Assembly (NCBI RefSeq): GCF_001682385.1
Contig: NZ_CP016210.1
Span: 1,302,001-1,366,000 of the forward strand
DNA from: Azoarcus olearius
GTDB lineage: Bacteria; Pseudomonadota; Gammaproteobacteria; Burkholderiales; Rhodocyclaceae
Direction of reading: 5' to 3'
DNA length: 64,000 nt
A program made the position numbers and the translations under genes. This document shows, piece after piece, positions 46,881 to 56,163 of this stretch. Each line of letters starts with the position of its first letter. Positions within the stretch are counted from its first letter, which is position 1. The notes under the pieces were generated by a model. The model saw only the letters and a list, made by a program, of their open reading frames with translations. It was not told the origin of the DNA and searched no databases.

Positions 46881-46896
46881 TGGTACGGAACCTGCT
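46881..46896 (+). promoter_or_regulatory. Sigma-54 (RpoN) promoter of nirB
   Basis: TGGTACGGAACCTGCT: GG at -24 and GC at -12 separated by exactly 10 bases, with TGGTACG against the consensus TGGCACG. Predicted transcript start near 46907. Confidence 0.82.
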
Positions 46897-46910
46897 CTAC
46901 CTTCCTCGTC

Positions 46911-46957
46911 CGCTGGCAAAGACGCTAGCGGGCAAGCCTCCGCCGACGACGGTGGGG
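46911..46957 (+). promoter_or_regulatory. Candidate ANTAR-type (NasT/NasR) leader hairpins
   Basis: Hairpin 1: CGCTGGC / GCTAGCG around hexaloop AAAGAC, with A at loop position 1 and G at position 4, the ANTAR target rule. Hairpin 2: CCTCCGCC / GGTGGGG around GACGAC, which keeps G4 but has G at position 1. It starts about 4 bases after the predicted transcript start. Confidence 0.5.
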
Positions 46958-47107
46958 TCCGGAAGGTGCGATTCGTATCGTTGCTCTCCGGCCATTCGAA
47001 CCTACATCGAACCGCGTTCTGCGGAGGCCTTCATGCATGTGCGGGGTTAATTCCCCAAGCGCACAGGTATCGCGAGCCTCCCCGGGGCCTAATGAGTGAT
47101 ACCGCGC

Positions 47108-49639
47108 ATGAAGATCGTTCTCGTCGGCCACGGCATGGTGGGCCACAAGTTCCTCGAGGAACTCCAGCAGCTGCAGATTCCGGGTGCCGAAGTCACCGTG
47201 CTGTGCGAAGAACCGCGCACCGCCTACGACCGCGTGCATCTCTCCGAATTCTTTTCCGGCAAGACCGCCGAAGACCTGTCGCTGGTGGCGCCGGGCTTCT
47301 TCGACGACACCGGCTTCGCGCTGCGCTTGAATAGCCGCGCCGCGGCCATCGACCGCCGCGCCAAGACCGTCACCACCCAGGACGGCGTGACCCTGTCCTA
47401 CGACAAGCTGGTCCTCGCGACCGGCTCCTATCCTTTCGTGCCGCCGGTCAAGGGCAACGACCGCGAGCAGTGCTTTGTTTACCGCACCATCGAAGACCTG
47501 GAGGCGATGAAGGCCGCCGGGGCGATTTCGCGCAAGGGCGTGGTGGTGGGCGGCGGGCTGCTTGGTCTTGAATGCGCCAAGGCGCTGCGCGACCTCGGGC
47601 TGGAAACCCATGTGGTCGAATTCGCGCCGCGGCTGATGGCGGTGCAGGTGGACGACGACGGCGGCCGCATCCTGCGCGAGAAGATCGAACAACTCGGCGT
47701 GCAGGTGCATACCAGCCGCAACACCACCGAGATCACCGACGGCATGACCGCGCGCCACCGCATGGTGTTTGCCGACGGCAGCCATCTCGAAACCGACATG
47801 ATCGTGTTCTCCGCCGGGATCCGCCCGCGCGACGAGCTGGCGCGGCAGAACGCGCTGGCGGTGGGCGCGCGCGGCGGCATCGCGGTGGACGACCACTGCC
47901 GCACCAGCGACCCGGACATCTATGCGATCGGCGAATGCGCCGCGTGGCGCGACCAGACCTTCGGCCTCGTCGCCCCCGGCTACGACATGGCGCGCCTCGT
48001 TGCCCGCCATCTGGCTGGCGAGACCAAGGCGGCCTTTGCCGGCGCCGACATGAGCACCAAGCTCAAGCTGATGGGCGTGGATGTGGCCAGCATCGGCGAC
48101 GCCCACGGCAAGACGGCGGGCTGCCGCAGCTTCCGCTACAGCGACGAGGTGAAGCAGGTCTACAAGAAGATCGTCGTCAGCGAGGACGGCAAGCGCCTGC
48201 TCGGCGCGGTGCTGGTGGGCAATGCCGACGAATACGGCACGCTGCTGCAGATGGCGCTGAACGGCATCGCGCCGCCGGCCGAACCGGAATTCCTGATCCT
48301 GCCCTCCAGCGACGGCAAGGCCAAGCCCGGCCTGGGCCCGGATGCGCTGCCCGACAGCGCGCAGATCTGTTCGTGCAACAACGTCAGCAAGGGCCAGATC
48401 TGCGCGGCGGTGGGCGAGGGCGCCACCAGCATCGGCGAGATCAAGTCGTGCACCAAGGCCGGCGCTACCTGCGGCGGCTGTGTGCCGCTGGTGACGCAGA
48501 TCATGAAGGCCGAAATGGCCAAGCGCGGCATGGCGGTGAACAACCACCTGTGCGAGCACTTCCCGTATTCCCGCCAGGAGCTGTTCCACCTGGTGCGCGT
48601 CGGCGGCATCAAGTCTTTCGAGGACCTGCTGGCGCGCCACGGGCAGGGCCACGGCTGCGACATCTGCAAGCCGACTGCGGCGTCGATCTTCGCCTCGTGC
48701 TGGAACGACTTCGTGCTGCAGGGCGAACTCGCCAGCCTGCAGGACAGCAACGACTACTTCCTCGGCAACATCCAGAAGGACGGCACCTACTCGGTGGTGC
48801 CGCGCATGCCGGGCGGCGAGGTGACGCCGGACGGCCTGATCGCCGTCGGCCAGGTGGCGAAGAAGTACGGCCTCTACACCAAGGTCACCGGCGGCCAGCG
48901 CGTCGACCTGTTCGGCGCGCGCGTCGAGCAGTTGCCGGCGATCTGGGAAGAGCTGATCGCCGCCGGCTTCGAGTCCGGCCACGCCTACGGCAAGGCGCTG
49001 CGCACGGTGAAGAGCTGCGTCGGCAGCACCTGGTGCCGCTACGGCGTGGATGATTCGGTGGGTCTCGCGGTGGAGCTGGAGAACCGCTACAAGGGCCTGC
49101 GCGCGCCGCACAAGATCAAGTTCGGCGTGTCCGGCTGCACCCGCGAGTGCGCCGAGGCCCAGGGCAAGGACGTCGGCATCATCGCCACCGAGCGCGGCTG
49201 GAACCTCTATGTGTGCGGCAACGGCGGCATGAAGCCGCGCCACGCCGAGCTGATCGCCTCCGACCTCGACAAGGCCGCGCTGATCCGCCTGATCGACCGC
49301 TTCCTGATGTTCTACGTGCGCACCGCCGACCGCCTGCAGCGCACCAGCACCTGGCGCGAAAACCTGGAAGGCGGGCTGGATTACCTGAAGGACGTGCTGA
49401 TCGCCGACAGCCTCGGCCTGTGCGCCGAGCTGGAAGCGCAGATGCAGCACGTGGTCGACACCTACCAGTGCGAATGGAAGACCGCGGTGACCGATCCGGA
49501 CGTGCGCAAGCGCTTCCGCACCTTCGTCAATGACCCGCAGGCCGACAAGCGCATCGTCTTCGTCAAGGAGCGCGGCCAGATCCGCCCGGCCCGCGCCGAA
49601 GAGCGCGACGCCGCCACCGCCGATCCGCTCGCCGTCTGA
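47108..49639 (+). CDS. nirB: Assimilatory nitrite reductase (NADH), large subunit
   Basis: Reduces nitrite to ammonium with NAD(P)H in the cytoplasm. 843 residues. Domains: FAD/NAD-binding pyridine nucleotide-disulfide reductase (MKIVLVGHGMVGHKFLEEL start, GGGLLGLECAKAL near 160), BFD-like 2Fe-2S domain (CSCNNVSKGQIC and CTKAGATCGGC), then the nitrite/sulfite reductase ferredoxin half and sirohaem/4Fe-4S domain (SGCTRECAEAQ and VCGNGG). The ATG at 47108 is preferred; GTG at 47096 is an alternative, and neither has a strong ribosome site. First gene of nirB-nirD-nirC-kinase. The sigma-54/NtrC promoter upstream indicates nitrogen control. Confidence 0.95.
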   Translation: MKIVLVGHGMVGHKFLEELQQLQIPGAEVTVLCEEPRTAYDRVHLSEFFSGKTAEDLSLVAPGFFDDTGFALRLNSRAAAIDRRAKTVTTQDGVTLSYDKLVLATGSYPFVPPVKGNDREQCFVYRTIEDLEAMKAAGAISRKGVVVGGGLLGLECAKALRDLGLETHVVEFAPRLMAVQVDDDGGRILREKIEQLGVQVHTSRNTTEITDGMTARHRMVFADGSHLETDMIVFSAGIRPRDELARQNALAVGARGGIAVDDHCRTSDPDIYAIGECAAWRDQTFGLVAPGYDMARLVARHLAGETKAAFAGADMSTKLKLMGVDVASIGDAHGKTAGCRSFRYSDEVKQVYKKIVVSEDGKRLLGAVLVGNADEYGTLLQMALNGIAPPAEPEFLILPSSDGKAKPGLGPDALPDSAQICSCNNVSKGQICAAVGEGATSIGEIKSCTKAGATCGGCVPLVTQIMKAEMAKRGMAVNNHLCEHFPYSRQELFHLVRVGGIKSFEDLLARHGQGHGCDICKPTAASIFASCWNDFVLQGELASLQDSNDYFLGNIQKDGTYSVVPRMPGGEVTPDGLIAVGQVAKKYGLYTKVTGGQRVDLFGARVEQLPAIWEELIAAGFESGHAYGKALRTVKSCVGSTWCRYGVDDSVGLAVELENRYKGLRAPHKIKFGVSGCTRECAEAQGKDVGIIATERGWNLYVCGNGGMKPRHAELIASDLDKAALIRLIDRFLMFYVRTADRLQRTSTWRENLEGGLDYLKDVLIADSLGLCAELEAQMQHVVDTYQCEWKTAVTDPDVRKRFRTFVNDPQADKRIVFVKERGQIRPARAEERDAATADPLAV

Positions 49640-49660
49640 GCCCGAACAGGAATAGCCAAC

Positions 49661-49999
49661 ATGACTACCGAAACCCTCAACTGGACCGCCGTCTGCAAGG
49701 TCGGCGACATCCTCCCCGGCACCGGCGTGTGCGCGCTGGTCGATGAGCGGCACGTGGCGGTGTTCCGCCTCGGCAAGGACAACTTCTACGCCATCGACAA
49801 CATCGACCCGCGCTCTGGCGTCAGCGTGCTGTCGCGCGGGCTGATCGGCAACCTCGGCGAGCACATCGTGGTGGCCTCGCCGATCTACAAGAACCACTTC
49901 GACCTGCGCACCGGGGCATGCCTGGAAGCGCCGGAGCACTCGGTGCGCGCGCACCGCGTGCAGATCAGCGGCGACGACGTGCTCGTCGCGCTCGGCTGA
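49661..49999 (+). CDS. nirD: Nitrite reductase small subunit NirD
   Basis: 112-residue Rieske-fold protein. It lacks the Cys-His pairs of a true Rieske 2Fe-2S cluster, as usual in NirD, where the fold is structural. Conserved: VCKVGDILPGTGVCALV, FYAIDNIDPRSG and HFDLRTGACLEAPE. AGGA before the ATG, 21 bases after nirB. Confidence 0.94.
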   Translation: MTTETLNWTAVCKVGDILPGTGVCALVDERHVAVFRLGKDNFYAIDNIDPRSGVSVLSRGLIGNLGEHIVVASPIYKNHFDLRTGACLEAPEHSVRAHRVQISGDDVLVALG

Positions 50000-50030
50000 C
50001 CTCGTTCAACGCATTCAGGAAAACGACAAC

Positions 50031-50843
50031 ATGGCCTACCTGGCTCCTGCCGAATTCGTCACCAAGATGATCGATGCCGGCGAATCCAAACTGCTGATGT
50101 CCACCCGCGACACCCTCATCCGCGCCTACATGGCCGGCGCCATCCTGGCGCTGGCGGCGGCCTTCGCGGTGTCGATCACGGTGAATACCGGTAACCCGCT
50201 GATCGGTGCGCTGCTGTTCCCGGTCGGCTTCTGCATGCTCTACCTGCTCGGCTTCGACCTGCTCACCGGCGTGTTCACGCTGGCACCGCTGGCGGTGCTG
50301 GACCGCCGCCCCGGCGCCACCTGGAGCGGCGTGATGCGCAACTGGTCGCTGGTGTTCACCGGCAACTTCGCCGGCGCGCTCACCGTGGCGGTGTTCATGG
50401 CCATCATCTTCACCAACGGCTTCTCCGAAGCGCCCAACGCCATCGGCCAGAAGATCGGCCACATCGGCGAAGGCCGCACGGTCGGTTACGCCGCCCACGG
50501 CGCGGCCGGCATGCTCACGCTGTTCGTGCGCGCGGTGATGTGCAACTGGATGGTCTCCACCGGCGTGGTCGCCGCGATGATGTCCACCAGCGTGTCCGGC
50601 AAGGTCATCGCGATGTGGATGCCCATCCTGGTGTTCTTCTACATGGGCTTCGAGCACAGCATCGTCAACATGTACCTGTTCCCCTCGGGCCTGATGCTGG
50701 GCGGCCAGTTCACCTTCATGGACTACCTGATCTGGAACGAGATCCCGACCGTGCTCGGCAACCTCGTGGGCGGCCTCACCTTCGTCGGCGCCACGCTGTA
50801 CTCCACCCACTACAAGACCGCGCCCAAGCGCAAGGTCGCATAA
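50031..50843 (+). CDS. nirC: Formate/nitrite transporter family protein (NirC-like)
   Basis: 270 residues with six membrane helices, an aquaporin-like FNT channel. Motifs include LAPAEFVTKMIDAGESKLLM at the start, GFDLLTGVFTLAPLA and NWSLVFTGNFAGA, and the second-half GFEHSIVNMYLFPSG. Next to nirBD, so nitrite (or ammonium-linked anion) transport is the natural reading; formate is less likely. AGGA before the ATG at 50031, 31 bases after nirD. Confidence 0.92.
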   Translation: MAYLAPAEFVTKMIDAGESKLLMSTRDTLIRAYMAGAILALAAAFAVSITVNTGNPLIGALLFPVGFCMLYLLGFDLLTGVFTLAPLAVLDRRPGATWSGVMRNWSLVFTGNFAGALTVAVFMAIIFTNGFSEAPNAIGQKIGHIGEGRTVGYAAHGAAGMLTLFVRAVMCNWMVSTGVVAAMMSTSVSGKVIAMWMPILVFFYMGFEHSIVNMYLFPSGLMLGGQFTFMDYLIWNEIPTVLGNLVGGLTFVGATLYSTHYKTAPKRKVA

Positions 50844-50865
50844 GCGGCGCCGGCAACCGCAAACG

Positions 50866-52605
50866 ATGCGGAAGTCGCTCCGTGTGTCCGTCGGCCAGCA
50901 CTCGCTGGCCGGCGCGCACGACACCAACCAGGATTTCCATGGCGCGGTGCTGCCGGGCGGGCATCTGCTCGCCGCCAAGGGCATCGCGCTGGCGCTGGCG
51001 GACGGCATCAGCTCCAGCAGCGTCAGCCACCTCGCCAGCCAGACCGCGGTCGGTTCCTTCCTTGAGGACTACTACGCCACCTCCGAGGCGTGGACCGTTC
51101 GCCGCGCGGCGCAGCGCGTGCTCGGCGCCACCAACGCCTGGCTGCACGGCCAGACCCAGCGCGGCGAGGGCCGCTTCGACAAGGACCGCGGCTACGTCTG
51201 CACCTTCAGCGCGCTGGTGCTGAAGGGCCGCGACCTCCATCTGCTGCACGTCGGCGACTCGCGCATCTACCGGCTGCATCCGCAGTCGCTCGAACAGCTC
51301 ACCGAAGACCACCGCGTCCGCCATTCCTCGGTCGAAAGCTATCTCGCCCGCGCGCTCGGCACCGGTCCGCACGTCGAGATCGACTACCGCAGCTGGGAAG
51401 CGGAGGCGGGCGAGATTTACGTGCTCGCCACCGACGGCGCCTACGCTCAGCTCGACGCCGCGGCCATCCACCGGGCCATCGCCCACCATGCCGACGACCT
51501 CGATGCGGCCGCCGCGGCGCTGGTGGCGCAGGCGCGCGCGGCCGGCAGCGACGACGACGCCACGCTGCAACTGCTGCGCATCGACGAACTGCCGCAGGAC
51601 GACGCGCCGCAGGCGCAGCTGCGCCGGGAGGGCCTGGCGCTGCCGCCGGCGCTGACCCCGCGCAGCGAGTTCGAAGGCTTCACCATCGTGCGCGAGCTGC
51701 AGGTGAGCGCGCGCAGCCACGTGCTGCTGGCCACTGACAAGGACAGCGGGCGGCCGGTGGTGCTGAAGGCGCCCTCGGTCGATCTGCGCGGCGACGCCGC
51801 CTATCTCGACAGCTTCGTGCTGGAGGAATGGGTGGCGCGCCGGGTCGACAGCCCGCACGTAATCAAGGCCTGGCCGGGCGAACGCCGCCGCCGGCATCTC
51901 TACGTGGCGATGGAGTACATCGAAGGCCAGACGCTGGCGCAGTGGATGACCGACCACCCCGCGCCGGCGCTGGAAGCGGTGCGCGCCATCGTCGAGCAAC
52001 TCGCCCAGGGCGTGCAGGCGCTGCACGGCCGCGACATGCTGCATCGCGACCTGCGTCCCGAAAACGTGATGATCGACCGCGACGGCACGGTCAAACTGAT
52101 CGACCTCGCCAATGTGCACGTCGCCGGCCTTGCCGAAGGCCGCGGCGGGGCGGAGCAGGGCGCGCCGCCCGGCACGCTGCAGTACATGGCGCCGGAATGC
52201 CTGCTCGGCCAGCCGGCCAGCGCCGCGGCGGACCTCTTCTCGCTGGCGGCGATCACCTACCAGATGCTGTGCGGCCAGCTGCCCTACGGGCTGAGCGTGA
52301 CGCGGGTGCGCACCCAACAGGACCTGCGCAACCTGCGCTACGTGCCGCTGCGCCACCACCGGCCGGACCTGCCCGCGTGGCTGGACGGCGTGCTCGCCAA
52401 GGCGCTGCAGGTGGCGCCGGCCAAGCGGCAGGAGGCGGTGTCGGAGTTCGTGCACGACCTGCGCACGCCCGGCGCGCGCTTCCAGCGCGCGCAGCGCACG
52501 CCGCTGGTGGAGCGCGATCCGGTGCTGTTCTGGAAGTGCTTGTCGGCGGTGTTGGGCGCGCTGGTGGTGGGGCTGCTGTTCTACATCCGCTGGCGGCTTG
52601 CCTGA
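50866..52605 (+). CDS. PP2C phosphatase / Ser-Thr kinase fusion, membrane anchored
   Basis: 579 residues. The N-terminal PP2C-type phosphatase (about 1-235) keeps the metal aspartates: AHDTNQD, LADGISS, HVGDSRIYRL, LATDGAY and DDDATLQ. The protein kinase domain (about 265-530) has lysine in VVLKAP and the catalytic loop HRDLRPENVM, but the DFG motif is DLA (LIDLANV), an unusual variant. One C-terminal helix (LSAVLGALVVGLLFYIRW) anchors it. It directly follows nirC, 22 bases downstream. Such bifunctional proteins occur next to nitrate/nitrite assimilation genes; the substrate is unknown. Confidence 0.88.
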   Translation: MRKSLRVSVGQHSLAGAHDTNQDFHGAVLPGGHLLAAKGIALALADGISSSSVSHLASQTAVGSFLEDYYATSEAWTVRRAAQRVLGATNAWLHGQTQRGEGRFDKDRGYVCTFSALVLKGRDLHLLHVGDSRIYRLHPQSLEQLTEDHRVRHSSVESYLARALGTGPHVEIDYRSWEAEAGEIYVLATDGAYAQLDAAAIHRAIAHHADDLDAAAAALVAQARAAGSDDDATLQLLRIDELPQDDAPQAQLRREGLALPPALTPRSEFEGFTIVRELQVSARSHVLLATDKDSGRPVVLKAPSVDLRGDAAYLDSFVLEEWVARRVDSPHVIKAWPGERRRRHLYVAMEYIEGQTLAQWMTDHPAPALEAVRAIVEQLAQGVQALHGRDMLHRDLRPENVMIDRDGTVKLIDLANVHVAGLAEGRGGAEQGAPPGTLQYMAPECLLGQPASAAADLFSLAAITYQMLCGQLPYGLSVTRVRTQQDLRNLRYVPLRHHRPDLPAWLDGVLAKALQVAPAKRQEAVSEFVHDLRTPGARFQRAQRTPLVERDPVLFWKCLSAVLGALVVGLLFYIRWRLA

Positions 52606-52702
52606 GCCCGCCGGCGGCTGGAACGTCGCGCCCGCGCCACCGCGCGCGAGCGGGGCTTCCGGGCGGGCTTCGGTGCGCCCGCCCCGTCCCGGCGCAAAAC
52701 GC

Positions 52703-53227
52703 TCAGACCGACAGGATCAGCCCCGGCGGCGCCACCGCCACTTCGTCGCAGTTGTGCCCCGGCCCCGCGCGATCCACCACCAGAAAATCGCACACGGTGT
52801 CGAGCGCGAGCAGCGGGTGGTGCCACACGCCCGGCGCGTAGTTGACGCCCTGGTCGCCGCGCGCGAGGAACACGCGCAGGTCCGCCACCGCGGGCGCCGC
52901 CCCGGCGGGTGCCACCACCACCAAGTAGGGCTTGCCGGACATCGGGATGAAGGCCTGCGAGGCCAGCGGGTGGCGCTCCATCATCGTCACCGCAAACGGC
53001 AGCGCGCGCGGCTGGCCGCGGAAGATGGAGAGGATGGCGCGCCCCTCCGGCCCCGGTTCCACCTGCGCGAGGTCGTGGTAGCGCTCGGTGTTGCCGGCGT
53101 TGATGGTGAAGTGGCGCACCGCGTCGCTCGCCTCGATCACGTCGCCGAACGGGGCAAAGGCGGCGCGGCTGAGGGGTTCGACGGCGAGCGCGCGGGCGGT
53201 GTCGGACATGGCGGGGCGGGGCGGCAT
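52703..53227 (-). CDS. allA: Ureidoglycolate lyase
   Basis: Cleaves ureidoglycolate to glyoxylate and urea, the last step of this purine pathway. 174 residues from the ATG at 53227 ([21 protein letters not shown]), which overlaps the alc stop in TGATG; the ATG at 53209 (MSDTAR) is the alternative. Cupin-like family motifs: [62 protein letters not shown]. Last gene of the urate operon, with no terminator seen downstream. Confidence 0.93.
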   Translation of the reverse strand: MPPRPAMSDTARALAVEPLSRAAFAPFGDVIEASDAVRHFTINAGNTERYHDLAQVEPGPEGRAILSIFRGQPRALPFAVTMMERHPLASQAFIPMSGKPYLVVVAPAGAAPAVADLRVFLARGDQGVNYAPGVWHHPLLALDTVCDFLVVDRAGPGHNCDEVAVAPPGLILSV

Positions 53228-54267
53228 CAGCGCGGCGCGACCTTGCCCCACAGGCGCAGGCGCGAGACGCCACCGTCGGGGAAGATGTTGAAGCGCACAT
53301 GGGTGACCGGGCCGAGCGGGGCCAGTGCGGTGAAGCTATGGACGGCGTCCATCTCCAGCTTGTGCTCGGGCAGCAGCGTCGCCCAGAACATGCTCTGGGT
53401 GGTGATCGAGCGGTCGGTGCCGCCGCTGACGAAGGCGGCCTGGAGGGAGCAGCGGTCCGGGTAGTTGCCCTTGTAGAACGCGGTGTCCACCTCCACGCGC
53501 TCGATGATGCCGGGCGTGCCGAGTTCCAGCACGCACCAGTCGTTGCCGGGTTCGCGCCGGCGGCGCGTCTCCCAGCCGTCGCCCATGTCCAGCCCGCGCC
53601 CGGGCAGCAGCAGCGCGGAGGCGGAGGAGCCGAAGCTGGCGTCGTTCCACGACACCGCGCGGCCGCCGTTCTCCATCGCCACCAGATCGACCGTTGCATC
53701 CGCCGGCACGTTTGCCAGCGCACCGAGCGGGCGGCCATACACCCGCAGGCGGGCGATGCCGCCGTCCGGGTAGATGTTGACGCGCAGGTGGGTCCAGGCC
53801 GCGGTGCTCGCGCATTCCAGCAGGTGGTGGCTGTTCGGGCCGAGGGGGGTCGCGGGCAGGATTTCGGTCCATGCCGCCGCCTTCAGCGCCTCGACATCGT
53901 CGCTGACGGACACGCAGGCCTCGATCGAGACCGCCGGCGGGTAGTTGCCGGTGAAGTGGCTGGTATCCACGTCGAAGCCGCGGATGACGCCGCGCACGCC
54001 GAGCTTGACCAGCGCCCAGTCATGCCCGGCCACGCGCTTGCGGCGCGACTCCCAGCCGTCCATCCATTTGCCGTTGGCGTCGTACTTGCCGGGCACGAAT
54101 TGCGCCGGCGCGGGGTCGAGCATGCGCTCGACCGGGGCGAAGAAGTCGTCGGAGGCGTAGAGCGCCTTCGCGCCGAGGCGGACGCTGGCAAGGTCGACCG
54201 AGCGCCGCGCCCACTCGGGCAGGTCGGCGGGGGGAGCGAAGACGGGGGTGCCGGGGATGCTGGCCAT
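53227..54267 (-). CDS. alc: Allantoicase
   Basis: Hydrolyses allantoate to ureidoglycolate and urea. 346 residues with two homologous jelly-roll halves, each with a GWESRRKR / GWETRRRR motif and a VDTxHF-type segment ([28 protein letters not shown]) and a conserved [16 protein letters not shown] / [16 protein letters not shown] end. AGGAAA before the ATG at 54267. A dispersed repeat lies between it and puuE. Confidence 0.95.
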   Translation of the reverse strand: MASIPGTPVFAPPADLPEWARRSVDLASVRLGAKALYASDDFFAPVERMLDPAPAQFVPGKYDANGKWMDGWESRRKRVAGHDWALVKLGVRGVIRGFDVDTSHFTGNYPPAVSIEACVSVSDDVEALKAAAWTEILPATPLGPNSHHLLECASTAAWTHLRVNIYPDGGIARLRVYGRPLGALANVPADATVDLVAMENGGRAVSWNDASFGSSASALLLPGRGLDMGDGWETRRRREPGNDWCVLELGTPGIIERVEVDTAFYKGNYPDRCSLQAAFVSGGTDRSITTQSMFWATLLPEHKLEMDAVHSFTALAPLGPVTHVRFNIFPDGGVSRLRLWGKVAPR

Positions 54268-54352
54268 GTGCTGTTTTCCTGGTGGTTCCGATGTGTCAGT
54301 GCGGCAATCTGTACTTGTGTTGTTGGGCCTTCATACGCGGCGAGTGGGAGCG

Positions 54353-54475
54353 CAGGTACTCCCTCCCCTTCAAGGGGAGGGCTGGGGTGGGGATGGGGTC
54401 GGGGCCGCGCGGTGCCAAAACCCCATCCCCCTCCTACCCTCCCCCTTGAAGGGGGAGGAACGAAAACCATCTCCT
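54353..54475. repeat. Dispersed G/C-palindrome repeat, copy 5
   Basis: CCCTCCCCTTCAAGGGGAGGG (from 54361, given as CCCTCCCCTTCAAGGGGAGG), GGGGTGGGGATGGGGT, a centre, ACCCCATCCCCCTCC, and CCTCCCCCTTGAAGGGGGAGG at the right end (as CCTCCCCCTTGAAGGGGGAG). Within the urate operon, between alc and puuE. A partial stem module with CCCTTCGACAGGCAGCGAGC follows at 54522. Confidence 0.85.
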
Positions 54476-54631
54476 GCCCCGTTGCGCCGCGGAGGAGCAC
54501 TCCAGCGGGCCACTGCATCCGCCCTTCGACAGGCAGCGAGCGCTGGGTACCGAAACCCGTGGCGTTACCCCCGAAAGGGGAAAGACAAAACCGTGGAGCC
54601 CGCCCGACCCAAGCTCGAGCCGCCCCACCCA

Positions 54632-55579
54632 TTACGCCTTTCGCCCATACGGGTGTTCTTCAATCCAGTGCCGCGCGATGTCCACGCGGCGGCATACCCA
54701 CACCCGGTCATGCTTTTCCACATGATCCAGGAAACGCTGCAGGGCGCGAAAGCGGCCCGGGCGGCCGAGCAGGCGGCAGTGCATGCCGATGCTCAGCATC
54801 GCGGGGCGTTCGTCGCCTTCGGCATAGAGTACGTCGAAGGCGTCGCGCAGGTATTGGAAGAACGGGTCGCCGTGCGAGAAGCCCTGCGGCAGCGCGAAGC
54901 GCATGTCGTTGGTGTCGAGCGTGTAGGGCACGATCAGGTGGGGCACGGTGGTGCCGTCGGTCTTCTGCACCTCGGTCCAGAACGGCAGGTCGTCGCCGTA
55001 ATAGTCCGAGTCGTACAGGAAGCCGCCGTAGTCGGCCACCAGCCGGCGCGTGTTGGGCGAATCGCGGCCGGTGTACCAGCCCAGCGCGCGCTCGCCGGTG
55101 AGGCGTTCGATGATCTCCATGCCGATGCGCATGTGTTCGCGCTCGATTTCTTCCGGCGTGTTCTGGTAGTGGATCCAGCGCCAGCCGTGGCAGGCGATCT
55201 CGTGGCCGAGTTCGCGGAAGGCGGCGGTGAGTTCCGGGTGGCGTTCGAGCGCCATCGCCACGCCGAACACGGTCAGCGGCAGGCCGCGGCGTTCGAATTC
55301 GCGCAGGAAGCGCCATACGCCGACGCGCGAGCCGTACTCGTAGATGCCTTCCATCGACAGGTGGCGGTCGGGGTAGCTCGCCGGGTTGAACAGCTCCGAC
55401 AGGAACTGCTCGCTGCCGGGGTCGCCGTGCAGCACGCTGTTCTCGCCGCCTTCCTCGTAGTTCAGCACGAACTGCACCGCGATGCGGGCGCGCCCCGGCC
55501 AGTTGGCGTGGGGCGGGTTGCGACCGTAGCCGATCAGGTCGCGCGGGTACGGGGTGGAAGGGGCGGAAGGGGCGGTCAT
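54632..55579 (-). CDS. puuE: Allantoinase PuuE (polysaccharide-deacetylase type)
   Basis: Hydrolyses allantoin to allantoate. 315 residues, NodB/polysaccharide-deacetylase fold, unrelated to the amidohydrolase allantoinases. Conserved: YGRNPPHANWPG, VQFVLNYEEGGE, EIACHGWRWIHYQ (metal-binding His region), GWYTGRDSPNTRRL and LPFWTEVQKTDG. GGAG before the ATG at 55579. It follows uraD by 20 bases and precedes a dispersed repeat, then alc. Confidence 0.95.
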   Translation of the reverse strand: MTAPSAPSTPYPRDLIGYGRNPPHANWPGRARIAVQFVLNYEEGGENSVLHGDPGSEQFLSELFNPASYPDRHLSMEGIYEYGSRVGVWRFLREFERRGLPLTVFGVAMALERHPELTAAFRELGHEIACHGWRWIHYQNTPEEIEREHMRIGMEIIERLTGERALGWYTGRDSPNTRRLVADYGGFLYDSDYYGDDLPFWTEVQKTDGTTVPHLIVPYTLDTNDMRFALPQGFSHGDPFFQYLRDAFDVLYAEGDERPAMLSIGMHCRLLGRPGRFRALQRFLDHVEKHDRVWVCRRVDIARHWIEEHPYGRKA

Positions 55580-55599
55580 CGTCGGACTCCGGCGAGGGC

Positions 55600-56127
55600 T
55601 CAGGCTAGCAGCGCGTCGAGGCGGAAGCGCGCGATTTTGCCGATTTCAGCGAGGCAGGTGCGGAATTCGGCGTCGGAGTCGTGGGTCAGGCGCTGTGCCA
55701 GCGCGGCGATGATCTGTTCGCGGCCGAGGCCCTTCACCGCGATCACGAACGGAAAACCGAAGCGTGCCCGGTAGGCGGCGTTGAGTTCGCGCAGCCGTTG
55801 CAGTTCCGCCGCGCTGCACTGGTCCAGCCCGGCGCCGCGCTGCTCGCCGGTAGAGGCCGCGGTAAGCGTGCCCGCGGCCGCTTCCTTGCCGGCGAGTTCC
55901 GGGTGGGCGCGGATCAGCGCGAGCTGCTCGTCGCGCGCCGCGCCATCCACCGCGGCCACCATCGCCGCATGCAGCGCGTCGGCGGTGGCGAAGGGCCGTG
56001 CGGCCCAGGCGCGCTCGGCAACCCAGGGCGAGTGTTCGAAGATGCCGCCGAGCGCGGCGACGAAGTCGGCGCGGGGCAGCGCCGACAGTGCCGCGACTGT
56101 GGTTCCGGGGGTGGGGAGGGTGCTCAT
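55600..56127 (-). CDS. uraD: OHCU decarboxylase UraD
   Basis: Decarboxylates 2-oxo-4-hydroxy-4-carboxy-5-ureidoimidazoline to S-allantoin. 175 residues, all-helical family. Conserved: FVAALGGIFEHSPWVAERAW (catalytic His), HPELAGKEA, EQRGAGLDQ, LNAAYRARFGFPFVIAVKG and the C-terminal EIGKIARFRL. ATG at 56127, 36 bases after the puuD stop; no strong ribosome site is seen. Confidence 0.94.
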   Translation of the reverse strand: MSTLPTPGTTVAALSALPRADFVAALGGIFEHSPWVAERAWAARPFATADALHAAMVAAVDGAARDEQLALIRAHPELAGKEAAAGTLTAASTGEQRGAGLDQCSAAELQRLRELNAAYRARFGFPFVIAVKGLGREQIIAALAQRLTHDSDAEFRTCLAEIGKIARFRLDALLA

Positions 56128-56163
56128 GGTGGTATCGCTGGCGTGGCGGCGCGGTGGAGGAAA

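Larger units (their letters stand above)
46642..47107 (+). promoter_or_regulatory. nirB control region and leader
   Basis: 466 bases without a gene. From left to right: two NtrC-type sites (46780-46816), a sigma-54 promoter (46881-46896), and a ~200-base transcribed leader with hairpins at 46911-46930 and 46938-46957 and a third (TGTGC-GGGG..CCCC-GCACA, 47036-47063 region) before nirB. Confidence 0.72.

Noticed and set aside
46925-49954. 1009-residue minus-strand frame opposite nirB
   Set aside because: Shadow of nirB/nirD. The composition is His/Arg/Val-rich, and the opposite strand codes a clear nitrite reductase.
54520-54631. Possible second repeat element after copy 5
   Set aside because: It carries only a weak partial stem module (CCCTTCGACAGGCAGCGAGC) without the palindromic ends, so it is not listed as a separate copy.
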